Assembly (NCBI RefSeq): GCF_002575655.3
Contig: NC_053037.3
Location: forward strand, 568,146,880 to 568,210,879
Direction of reading: 5' to 3'
DNA from: Aegilops tauschii subsp. strangulata
Taxonomy: Eukaryota > Streptophyta > Magnoliopsida > Poales > Poaceae
DNA length: 64,000 nt
In this document: positions 23,470 through 33,554 of the stretch, piece by piece
Layout: each line of letters starts with the position of its first letter
How positions within the stretch are numbered: position 1 is the first letter of the stretch
Made by a program: the position numbers and the translations under genes
The notes under the pieces: model-generated
Told to the model about the DNA's origin: nothing
Databases searched by the model: none
The model's input: the letters and a program-made list of their open reading frames with translations, nothing else

Positions 23470-24831
23470 ATGGATTCTGAGCCTGCCGAGGAGCGACAGA
23501 CTCCGGCAGGCCGTCAAGCCCTGGCCGTAGAGATGGCCGCTCCCATGGCAGAAGAAATCCCTTTGGTCCTTGCCGTCGAGCCCCAGGCTCCGGCATGGGC
23601 ATGGCATACCGTCCAATTCCTCCAAACAGGGGAGCTTCCTGAGGAGCAGGAAGAAGCGGAGAAAGTAGCCTGTCGGTCTGCTATGTATCAGTTCGTTGAT
23701 GACGTCCTGTACAGGAAGGGACCGAATGGTGTGAAACTGAAGTGCATTCCCCAGGAGGGAGGACTGGAGCTGTTGGCGGAGATACACAGAGGCATATGTG
23801 GCTCCCACATAGGTTCGAGGGCCCTTGCCGGCAATGCGTTCCGGCAGGGTTTCTTCTGGCCCACTGCCCTCCCGGATGCAACGACACTAGTAACCAAGTG
23901 TGAAGCGTGTCAGTTCCATTCGAAGAAGCTTCGTCAACCAGCTCAAGCCCTTCAAACAATTCCTCTTTCCTAGCCATTCTCGGTCTGGGGCCTCGACATC
24001 CTAGGCCCTTTCCCCTGCGCTGTCGGGGGCTTTGAGTACTTGTACGTTGCGATCGACAAGTTCACAAAGTGGCCGGAGGTGGAAGCAGTGAGGAAGGTGA
24101 CAGCACAGTCAGCCGTCAAGTTCTTCAAGGGGCTAGTTTGCCGTTTTGGTGTGCCAAACAGAGTCATCACTGGCAACGGCACGTAGTTCACAAGCCACAC
24201 ATTCATGCAATATATCCAAGACCTCGGCAGCAAGGTTTGTTTCACTTCCGTGGCACACCCACAGAGCAACGGCCAGGCGGAGAGGGCAAATGCTGAAGTG
24301 TTGCGAGGCCTGAGGACAAAGACTTTTGACAGGCTGCACAAGAGCGGAAGGCGCTGGATTGATGAGTTGCCTGCGGTTCTTTGGTCGATCAGGACGACGC
24401 CAAATCGAGCCACCGGCCAGACACCCTTTGCCCTGGTATACGGGGCAGAAGCAGTTCTCCCCACGGAACTCATATACGGGTCACCTCGAGTGCTCGCTTA
24501 CGACGAGCTTGAGCAAGAGCAATTGCGGCAAGATGACGCAACGCTCCTTGAGGAAGATCATCTTCGGGCGGCTGTGAGAGCAGCACACTACCAGCAAGCC
24601 TTGCGCCGCTACCATAGCCGCAAGGTTCATGCCCGAAGCTTTGAGGAAGGCGACCTTGTTCTTCGGCGCGTTCAATCGGCCAAGAATTCCAACAAGTTGA
24701 CGCCGAAGTGGGAAGGCCCTTATCAGGTAATACGAGTCACCAGGCCCGGCACAGTCCGCCTGGAGACCGAAGATGCTATTCCAGTGAGCAACTCCTGGAA
24801 CATTGAACATCTTCACAAGTTTTACCCATAA
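23470..24831 (+). pseudogene. Tat-clade integrase, catalytic residue lost
   Basis: The HHCC finger is visible (GGICGSH-like EIHRGICGSHIGSRALAG, then CEACQFHSKK). The core starts with WGLDILGPF (first D). The second D position reads ITGNGT, so Asp is replaced by Gly, followed by TAG 24184. The third acidic residue is in SNGQAERANAEV. TAG 23971 lies just before the core. The C-terminal part (KLTPKWEGPYQVIRV, SWNIEHLHKFYP) is intact to the stop at 24829. Enzyme activity is excluded on two grounds, stops and the missing Asp. Confidence 0.85.
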
Positions 24832-26021
24832 GGCGCGGTTGCTGCCCCCCCCCGGCAAACCACCTTTTGAACAAGCCTTCCCGACAAGGCATGTAACCCT
24901 TTGTACAAAGCCAGGCGCAGACCCTGAGCATAAATAAATGAAGCGCTGGCGCCCTAAGTTATAGCATGCATGCTAGGTTAAGTCTCTCCCTCGGTTAGGT
25001 TTGATAGTGCTTAGCAGCGACTAACCCCTAGCCTAGAGGTTGAGTGTGCGTCTTTCTGTCCTTTGGTTCGCAGGGCACATGGACACTTCTGCTGAGCCAC
25101 TTGGAAGAAAGAGAACGAACCGGCGCTCCGGCCCCGGCAAGACAAGACTGCCGGGAGCTGAAGACACAAGGATCCAACCACGGCAAGCCAAGGTTGCCGG
25201 GGGCTGCGGATTCAGATAAGTCTTTCATTCCCTGTTATGCATTTCCGTATGGAACTGGGACATGTGAAACCTCGTTTAAATTCTTAAACCACCGTGCTCC
25301 CCTTTTCCTGTACCCAAGAGCTATCCCCTGGGTCGGAACTTGGTCGTAGTCGCGGTGGCAAGAAAATGAACGAGGGGCCCAACTCTACTTCGCCCCTGCC
25401 TCCGCGAAGAGCGTGAGAATGGTCGACTGAAGTGGGGGGACGGCAAGGCCTGTGCCGGGCGACAATGTTTATCTTAAAAATAACAAGAATTCGTTCCTTG
25501 GCATGGGCCTCGCTCACGCACAAAGAACTCGGCAAGCACCCTTTTTCATTAAAAACGTCCCATACAGGTACAGTTCATACGGGATGAAAAACATGAGCAA
25601 GGGGATTACGAGTTTTAAATCTAACAAGTGCCCGCAGGCTTACAAACTAAAAAAAAAGATAAGATGCCCTTAATCCCTTTCTTGTCCCTCTCCTCAGGAG
25701 ATGGAACAAGGAAGCAGGAGGGCAAAAGGAGCGCCTAGGCGAGGTGCGAGAAGCAGAAGGCACCAAGAGAGCATCCCGGTGCCGGAGCTGGAAGATGAGG
25801 CAGTGGCCCGACAATACGCGACGAAGGCGTCGGTGCCCACGTACTCCGACTTGACGGCCGCCGCCCGCCTTCTTCACCTTCTCCGGCCCTCCTACACCTT
25901 ACGCCCAAGGGGGCGATGGGGAAGACGCCGATGGAGAGCTTGACGAGGAAGGCTCTCGGCAGGGCGCGTGGCCGAGGGAGGGGCGACGCGGTCAGACAGA
26001 GTCGGGGTCGGCGTCCCGCCG
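24832..26021. other. Non-coding stretch between pol and antisense gene of the Tat element
   Basis: It contains an AATAAATGAAG word near 24933 that could serve as a polyadenylation signal for the sense RNA, more CCCCGGCAAG words (25131) and an A-run at 25649. In antisense direction it would be the 3' part of the B3-like gene's transcript. No protein-coding frame with domain character was seen on either strand. Confidence 0.5.
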
Positions 26022-26645
26022 CTAGACGCCCTCGTCGTCGCTGTTGCTGTCCTCCTCGTCACTCCCGCTCGAGGAGGAATCTTCATCGTTGGAGGAGCTC
26101 TCCACGCAGCACTTCAGGCGAGTTCCAAGATCTCCGAAGACCTTGACGGAGAGCAGGCCGTCCTCCATTAACTTGAAAAAGAGGACGAGCCCCGCTGTCA
26201 GGCTGTGGATGCAAGCGAACGTCTTCCATCCGCGACGGAGGTACACGACGTGAGGAGCGGGGAAGTCGGCGTCGACCCGCGTGCCGCCGTTCCCGCAGCC
26301 CCTCATGTGCAACCTGAGGGTCTGGGGTGGATCGAGCTCCATCTCCCGAGCAAATGGGGTAGGGAGACGGAGGCGGCGACGCGGTGGCCAGCACAGCCTG
26401 ATGAAGAACTCGCGGGGCTGGTCCTCGACGTGGCCCTCCATCGGGGGAGGCATCGCTGGCGGGGTCGAGGCCGGCGCGCTGCCCCGTCCCCCTCTTCCCC
26501 GAGCGCCACGGCGACCTCGGCCTCGCCCCCTCCCCCTTCCTCTTGTGGCCGGCTCCACCGCCACGACTTCTTGGGAAGGAGGGACGCGCTGTCGAGCAGC
26601 GACCCTCGCCGCCACCGTTGAAGGGCTGGCGCCTCCTCTCGCCAT
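26022..26645 (-). CDS. Antisense ORF of Tat element: predicted B3-like protein with RG-rich and acidic tails
   Basis: The 207-residue frame starts at the ATG 26645-26643 in a strong context (GCCATGGCG) and is uninterrupted. Residues 1-33 are Ala/Val-rich and 35-55 form an Arg-Gly repeat like RGG boxes that bind nucleic acid. Residues about 79-175 look like a plant B3 DNA-binding fold: REFFIRL, LRLPTPFA (the L-x-x-P-x-x-F signature), then LRRGWKTFACIHSL and GLVLFFKLMEDGLLSVKVF (the G-W-x-x-F and final strand signatures). Residues 182-207 are almost only Ser, Asp and Glu. A longer in-frame ATG at 26813 would read through the TATA box and is less likely. Opposite strand to pol, between integrase and 3' LTR, as known for extra ORFs of Tat elements. 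Its target is unknown. The B3 call rests on motif reading only. Confidence 0.72.
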   Translation of the reverse strand: MARGGASPSTVAARVAARQRVPPSQEVVAVEPATRGRGRGRGRGRRGARGRGGRGSAPASTPPAMPPPMEGHVEDQPREFFIRLCWPPRRRLRLPTPFAREMELDPPQTLRLHMRGCGNGGTRVDADFPAPHVVYLRRGWKTFACIHSLTAGLVLFFKLMEDGLLSVKVFGDLGTRLKCCVESSSNDEDSSSSGSDEEDSNSDDEGV

Positions 26646-26721
26646 GGCAGACGGAAGAAGGGAGCCGAAGTGAATGGGGATGGATGATGAAAGGATGTGG
26701 GATGCCGTCCCCCAACCCCTT

Positions 26722-26730
26722 CTTATAAAG
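26722..26730 (-). promoter_or_regulatory. TATA box for the antisense B3-like gene
   Basis: On the minus strand CTTTATAAG lies about 80 bases upstream of the ATG at 26645, with GC-rich sequence further upstream. Standard plant spacing would put the start of transcription near 26695 and give a leader of about 50 bases. The position within the element's 3' non-coding part makes it independent of the LTR promoter. Confidence 0.6.
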
Positions 26731-27241
26731 GGGCGGGGTCGGGGCTCGGCCGCCCCGCTCGGCCAATCCGGCCATCGGGGGCGCAGGGAATCGAGACCGA
26801 CCCGCTGCCCCAATCAGCGATGGCCCGGTTTCCCGCCTCCACCGCCTGCCACCCGCATGGGGGACACGTAGCGAGCAAGCAGAATTGAGGGGACGGGTGA
26901 GGCGACCGTTCCCCACCCCGTGATCGTGGGGCACGGACGCCTTGAAGGCCACGACCCGAGTCCGCCCGAGTAAATGAGCCGCGCCTCTGCGCCTCCCTCT
27001 TTTTTTGGGGATGGCGTGAGCCGCCTCTTTACCATGATGTGACGCATGCATGCGGGAACCACCCCACGCATGACCCCCACGTCACGCACCACCCTCCACG
27101 TCGCGCGTTCAACGCCGGTCGTGGGGAAGCGCAGCGGACGAAAAGTTACTGCGGTAAAATCCGCCCCACCTGCCCGCGCACCGTTCTGGACCTAGCCCAA
27201 CAACGCATCGTGCTTATGTATGGCCCAGGCCGGGGGGCTCC

Positions 27242-28393
27242 TGTCGGTGTACAAAAGTAGGGGCTCTTTTTTTAACCCCTTTACTTGTGCACGGGCAGTC
27301 GGAGCCGCATCGGCGGCCACACTTAGCAGGGCAGAGGAGGGAAGCCGGAGCACAAGACGGTCAAGGCAACGCCAAGACCAGAAACACCAAAGAGCAAGAG
27401 GGAGAGGTTGACTCCCCCGGCAAGGCCCTTGCCGGGGCGGCCTCCGCGGCCCCGGTAAGAGCCTTGCCGTGGCAACCTGCCCAGTACCAGCAGAGCGAGC
27501 CACCCTCGAGCCCAAGAGTTCCAAACACCGCCAACGACTACGTTGGAACCGAGGCTCGGGAGGCACCTCTGTGGTGGCATGCAGATCTTTGTAAAGATCA
27601 TAGATACACAAGTTCAGATGAGGACTAGAAGACGACGATCCTCGGCAAGATCCTTGCCAAGGAGATCCACAAGACCCCCGGCGAGATCCTTGCCGGGGAC
27701 AACCATGCTACCGCGGCAAGACCCTTGCCGAGGACGCCTGTGGGTCCACAGCCAGGCCCGCATCAACCAAGACTCCGCCGCCGTTCGCATGCAGCTGCCA
27801 GCCCAACCAGCTGGGCAGGCACCTGTGTGGCAACATGCGGCTTCCAGACCAATTCAGCAAGCACCTGCGTGGTGGCATGCGGATCTTCATGAAGGCCCTG
27901 CCACCGCGCCACCTCAGCAGCCTGCCTGCCTACATGGCGCTGCACACATCGTTGGCCTAGGCGTGTGTCGAAGCAAGGCGGAGCGGTGACGGACGGGACG
28001 GGCCTCGATCCCCTCCCCGACAAAGCTAATGGACACCTAGGTAGCGCATTTAATGCGCTTTGTCCCGTAATGCCGGGCGATAAGCTCGCGCACTGTAGAC
28101 CTTTCCACCTCCTGTGTGCCACTGTGGTAGCCCCTTTCGACTATAAAAGGAGGCCCGAGGCATACTAGAGAGGATTCGGCTCTTTGGAACTACGCAGCCA
28201 CCGTAGCTAGTTCGAGAGCTCAAGAACACTCTGAAATACACACCAAAGCAGGACTAGGGTATTACGCATCCTCGCGGCCCGAACCTGGGTAAATGATCTT
28301 TGTGCTAGCTCCTAAACCTGCTCTTCCCACAACCCCGCGCCCGCCAACCGTAGAAGGGATTCCAGTGATCCCATAGGTGTCGTTTCCCCGACA
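27242..28393 (+). repeat. 3' LTR of the Tat-clade element
   Basis: It begins TGTCGGTG directly after the purine tract ending GGGGGGCTCC and ends CCCCGACA before the CTGAT target copy. TATAAAA is at 28142-28148. Compared with the 5' LTR it has scattered substitutions and small indels (for example a short insertion of a CAAGATCCTTGC unit near 27645). Confidence 0.92.
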
Positions 28394-28398
28394 CTGAT

Positions 28399-29820
28399 GC
28401 TAAACCCGTTGTTGATCACCAACGTCGGTTAAATCCGAAGATGAAAGAAGTGGTAAGAACGGAAATTTTAAAACTTCTGGAAGCAGGTATAATCTATGCT
28501 ATAGCTGATAGTAGATGGGTAAGTCTTGTTCATTGTGTTCCTAAGAAAGGAGGTATAACTATTGTTCTTAATGATAAGAATGAAATTATTCCACAAAGAA
28601 TTGTTACATGCTATAGAATGGTAATTGATTTTAGAAAATTAAATAAAGCAACCAGAAAAGATCATTACCCTTTGCCTTTTATTGATCAAATGCTTGAAAG
28701 ATTATCTAAGCACACACACTTTTGCTTCCTTGATGGATATTCTGGTTTTTCACGAACACCTGTTTCTCAACCTGATCAAGAAAAGACCACTTTTACTTGT
28801 CCCTTTGGAACTTATGCTTATAGACGTATGCCTTTGGGTTTATGCAATGCACCTCCTACCTTTCAAAGATGTATGACTGCTATATTCTCTGACTTTTGTG
28901 AAAAGATTGTTGAGGTTTTCATGGATGACTTCTCTGTTTATGGGAAGTCTTTTGATCGTTGTTTAACCAATCTTGATCGAGTTTCGCAGAGATGCGACCA
29001 AACAAATCTTGTCTTGAATTGGGAGAAGTGCCACTTTATGGTTAATGAAGGCATTGTCTTGGGTCATAAAATTTCTGAAAGAGGTATTGAAGTGGCCCAA
29101 GCTAAGGTTAATGCAATTGAGAAAATGTCACGTCGTAAAGATATAAAAGGTATTCGTAGTTTCCTAGGTCATGCTGGTTTCTATAGGAGATTTATCAAAG
29201 ACTTTTCTAAAATTCCTAGGCCTCTCAGTAGTCTCTTGCAAAAGGATATTCCTTTTGTTTTTGATGATGATTGTTTATAAGCCTTTGAAACACTCAAGAA
29301 AGCCTTAATTTCCGCACCTATTGTTCAACCACCTGATTGGAACTTGCCTTTGGAAATTATATGTGATGCTAGTGATTATGTTGTTGGTGCTGTTCTAGGG
29401 CAAAGAGTTGATAAGAAACTGAATGTTATTCATTATGCTATTAAAACTCTAGACAGTGCTCAAAGAAATTATGCTACTACTGAAAAAGAATTCTTAGCAC
29501 TAGTGTTTGCTTGTGATAAATTTAGACCTTATATTGTTGATTCCAAAGTAACTATTCACTCAGCTCATCCTGCTATTAAATATATTATGGAAAAGAAACA
29601 TGTTAAACCTAGACTTATTCGTTGGGTTCTCTTGTTACAAGAATTTGCTTTACATATCATTGATAGAAAAGGAGCTGAGAACCCGTTAGCGGATAATTTA
29701 TCTAGGCTTGAAAATGTGCTTGATGACCCACTACCTATTGATGATAGTTTTCCTGATGAGCAGTTAGCTGCAATAAATGTTGCTCATAATACTCCTTGGT
29801 ACGCTGACTATGCTTATTAA
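28399..29820 (+). pseudogene. Athila RT (C-terminal part) and RNase H
   Basis: The frame resumes after the nested element. RT motifs are MVIDFRKLNKATRKDHYPLPFIDQ-type sequence near 28620-28690, GTYAYRRMPLGLCNAP near 28810 and the catalytic VFMDDFSVYG near 28915. A TAA at 29278 (GAA in the copy at 36978) stops the frame at the RT/RNase H border. RNase H has CDASDYVVGAVLGQR, a TTEKEFLA motif and IIDRKGAENPLADNLSRL, ending with TAA 29818. It would copy element RNA into DNA; the stops make it dead. Confidence 0.85.
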
Positions 29821-31031
29821 ATTGTTGCTAAATATTTACCACCAAGCTTTACATACCAACAAAAGAAAAAAAATCTTCTATGATTTAAGACATTACTTTT
29901 GGGATGACCCACATCTTTATAAAGAAGTAGTAGATGGTATTATTAGACGTTGTGTGCCTAAGCATGCACAGGGACAAATCCTACGGAAATGTCATTCTGA
30001 AGCTTATGGAGGGCATCATGCTGGAGATAGAACTGCTCATAAGCTATTGCAGTCTGGATTTTATTGGCCTACCCTCTTCAAGGATGCTCGTAAGTATGTC
30101 TCATCTTGTGATGAATGTCAAAGGATAGGTAATATCGGTAAGCGTCCAAAATGCCTATGAATTATTCACTTGCTGTTGAACCATTTGATGTTTGGGGATT
30201 TGATTACATGGGACCTTTTCCTTCCTCTAATGGGTATACACGTATTTTGGTTGTTGTTGATTATGTTACTAAATGGGTAGAAGCTATTCCAACAAGTAGT
30301 GCTGATCACAACACCTCTATTAAAATGCTGAAGGAAGTTATTTTCCCAAGGTTTGGAGTCCCTAGATATTTAATGACTGATGATGGTTCACACTTTATTC
30401 ATGGTCCTTTCCGTAAAATGCTTGCCAAGTATGACGTTAACCATAGAATTGCATCTCCTTATCATCCTCAGTTTAGTGGTCAAGTTGAACTTAGCAATAG
30501 AGAAATAAAATTAATTTTGCAAAAGACTGTCAATAGGTCCAGGAAGAATTGGTCTAAGAAATTAGATGATGCACTTTGGGCTTATAGAACAGCATATAAA
30601 AATCCTATGGGTATGTCTCCTTATAAAATGGTTTATGGAAAAGCTTGTCATTTGCCTCTTGAGTTGGAACATAAAGCATTTTGGGCAGTTAAAGAACTCA
30701 ACTATGATTTCAAACTTGCTGGTGAAAAGAGGTTATTTGATATTAGCTCTCTAGATGAATAGAGAACCCAAGCTTATGAAAATGCAAAATTATTCAAGGA
30801 AAAAGTTAAAAGATGGCATGACAAAAGAATCCAAAAGCGTGAGTTTAAAGTCGGAGAATATGTTCTTTTGTACAACTCTCATTTCAGATTCTTTGCAGGA
30901 AAACTCCTCTCAAAATGGGAAGGCCCATATGTCATCGAGGAGGTTCACCGGTCTGGAGCCATCAAAATAAATAATCCCGAAGGTTGTCAATGGGCAACGA
31001 ATAAAACATTATATCTCAGGTACGCCCATTA
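29821..31031 (+). pseudogene. Athila integrase, copy A
   Basis: The HHCC finger (GGHHAGDRTAH, CDECQRIG) lies in a frame that ends at 30160. The core follows one frame over from 30151 with [18 protein letters not shown] and [12 protein letters not shown], giving the D, D, E set. TAG 30760 replaces Trp of the SSLDEW segment found in copy C. The C-terminal part (RWHDKRIQKREF, SKWEGPYVIEEV) runs on to about 31031. The frameshift at GTCCAAAATGCC is shared by all three copies in the window, so it predates their separation. Confidence 0.85.
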
Positions 31032-31430
31032 ACGTTGAAAGTAATATTATCCAAACTTTGACCCCGGAAGAACACATAAAAGAGTCCTTCCGGAACACTC
31101 CAAAATCGTGAAAATAAGGAGGTACGTGATACGCTAAGTAAACGGACTCCGAAAAATTCCCAAAAATATTTTTTATTAGTTTTGGAATATTTAAGAATTT
31201 TGGAAATAAAGAAACTTCCAGGAAGCGTCCCCTGGTGGGCACAAGACACCCGGGCACGCCCAGGTGGGTTGTGCCCACCTAGGACACCTTCCATACTCCG
31301 TTTTTCTCCTGTATGCTTGTCCTCCAAGATAAAAAATCCGTATATACTACCCGAACCTGTTAATCACCGTATCGCAAAGAAATCCTTTGTTCTCTTTTTC
31401 CTTGCTGTTTTCTATCAGATCCCATCTACC

Positions 31431-31952
31431 ATGGCCTCTTCAAGCTCCTCCAAGGATAAGTTCTTCAAGAACGTCATCAATCTATATCTGCGGGAGGTGG
31501 TGTAGCACCCTCAGGTCATCCAGATGCATGAGGGGGTGCTTCACCTCCGCGATGTGCCATGTCCCAAGGGGACGGGAACCGTGGAGGCTAGGCTTGAAGC
31601 TATGGAGCAAGACGTCTTCTGGTGCCAGGGGATGGTGGAGTGTGGACTCAACGCCAATCACCTTATGATCACAGACCTCTCCTGTGATCTCAAGGTGGAT
31701 GGCAAGCCCATGAAGGACATCGTCTTCACCCTCAACAAGCAAATCAACTTCCTCCAAAGCCATATATATGACCTCCAAAACCAAGTCTTTGAATATGAGG
31801 CGAGGTTTGAAGGTATGAGTTTGGCTACTAGTTGCAGGACCCGTGACACTCACTCCTCTTCTTATGATGGTGGACCACTACCATGGAAATCCGAGGACAA
31901 AATTTCTACTTCATCACCACCATCATCTTCTTCACCACCAAAGGAGAATTAA
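31431..31952 (+). pseudogene. Extra ORF in envelope position of Athila element, copy A
   Basis: An ATG at 31431 in strong context (TACCATGG) opens 173 codons ending at 31952, broken once by TAG 31503. The N-terminus is Ser-rich (MASSSSSKDKFF). The middle is a likely coiled coil (residues about 100-130, IVFTLNKQINFLQSHIYDLQ), and the tail is Ser/Pro-rich. There is no transmembrane segment, so it does not look like a typical envelope protein. A pyrimidine tract with CTATCAG ends 13 bases before the ATG and could act as a splice acceptor for a subgenomic RNA, as proposed for Athila-type third ORFs. Function is unknown. Confidence 0.6.
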
Positions 31953-33554
31953 GTATTGGGTATGGGCACTCCCCTTGGCTTCCGCCAAGCTTGGGGAAGG
32001 TGCCCCGGTATCGTATCATCCCACTATCTTTTTTTCCTTTACTTATTTTAGTTTGATCTTTTGCATTAGATAAATAAAAGTTAGTTTGATCCTTTCTTCC
32101 TTGAGAGTTTGCTTAGTGATCTATCCTTGTAATCGTGTGCATGTTATACAATAAAGTTTAGTTTGAGTTTTTGCTTTCTTTACTTTCATGTTGCAAATAA
32201 AGAAGGAAAAAGAGAAAGGAAATAAATAAAAGGAAAGAAATAAATCAATAAGATTATATACTGATCCTAAGGTAGGCGATGGCACCACATAAGGAAAAGT
32301 ATAAGTAGAAAATTTTATTAGACATTGACAAACATAGCGTTAGTCAATGATGCAACTCATGAAATAATTAATATGGAAAGAGAAGATTCACATATAAATA
32401 TACTATCCTAGAGATCTTTTGTGATTGTGAGCCCTCATCAAAATATTATATGCCAAAATTGTTGACATTGGACAAGGAAGACAACTTAATGGTTTATGTT
32501 TGTTTATATTCACATAGAAGTCATATTGTCATAGATCCTTCAATGTGTGGTGCTTGCCCCTATCTATGCTAGCGAAAAATTCCGCACTAAGTAGAGATAC
32601 TACTTGTGCATCCAAAAACCCTTAAACCCAAATATTATTTTCAGGTGTCCACCATACCTACCTAGGGATTGAGCAAGATCCCTCAAGTAAGTTGTCATCA
32701 GTGCAAAAGGCAATAAAAATTGCTTCTAAAAGTGTGAGATCATTTAGTGTAAGAGAAAATTGAGAGTTGTATGAACTTGGTTGACAAAGAATAAAAAGCG
32801 ACAGACTGCATAATAAAGGTTGTCATCTTAACGGGCAATACAACGTGACGTTCTATTGCACTAAGGGATTGAGCATACAAACAAATAAGCACATGGCAAC
32901 CTCTGCTTCCCTCTGCGAAGGGCCTATCTTTTACTTTTATGTCTTTACTTTTATGCAAAGAGTCAAAGTTTTCCTTCTATTCCTTTATATTTTTCTCCTT
33001 TGGCAAGCATCATGTGGTGAGGAAAGATCTAGGCACATATGTCCAGTTGAATATAGATAGCATCAGTTATTATTGTCGACATCACCCTTGAGGTGAGTAC
33101 GTTGGGAGGCGAAACTATAAGCCCCTATCTTTCTATGTGTCTGTTTGAAACGTTTTGCTCATGTGTACGGGGTGAGTGTTAGCAATCATAGAAGACTATA
33201 TATAGGATGGTTGAGTATGTGCACTTGCCTAAAGGCTCCAATACGTGACCCTTCCTGAAAAGATGATGAATTGTAGTTGCAAAGTTTACTGAGAACATAG
33301 TTTGTTGGTTTCTAATAGAGTTTTTGCTTTATACTTCGATTGTGTGATGAACTATTACTTATTCATGAGAAGTATATGATAAAAGTTCTATGATAGAAGT
33401 CCTGTGTTTAATTTTTGTTGTTGTTATAATAATCAACATGATGCTTCTATGTCTGTATTTTGTTTTTATCGACACCTCTCTCTCAAAGCATGTGGACATG
33501 TTTTTCTATTTCGGTGTTTGCTTGAGGACAAGCAAGGTCTAGGATTGGGGTAGT
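31953..33554. other. Non-coding 3' region of Athila element, copy A
   Basis: AT-rich sequence with CCGCCAAGCTTGGGG (31982), A-rich runs (32190-32250) and no coding frame with domain character. It ends with the purine tract GGATTGGGGTAGT directly before the LTR at 33555, which would prime plus-strand DNA. Confidence 0.7.

Larger units (their letters stand above)
17200..28393 (+). mobile_element. Complete Tat-clade Gypsy retrotransposon nested in Athila RT
   Basis: The 11,194-base element is bounded by LTRs of 1,150 and 1,152 bases with identical ends (TGTCGGTG and CCCCGACA), flanked by CTGAT at 17195-17199 and 28394-28398. The order is LTR, gag, protease, RT, RNase H, a second RNase H, integrase, then about 2.4 kb holding an antisense gene, a polypurine tract (27227-27241) and the 3' LTR. 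The second RNase H (with NNTAEYEG) and an antisense ORF before the 3' LTR are traits of the Tat lineage. The two LTRs differ by substitutions and small indels, roughly a few percent by eye. The pol frame has many stops. Confidence 0.9.

Noticed and set aside
26083..27051. 322-codon minus-strand frame overlapping the B3-like ORF
   Set aside because: It is Arg/Pro/Gly-rich without domains, runs through the TATA box, and is a shifted reading of the same GC-rich DNA.
31016..31327. Minus-strand frames repeated at 38715 and 43598
   Set aside because: They lie over the non-coding joint between integrase and the extra ORF, and are shadows of the GTGGGCAC inverted-repeat zone.
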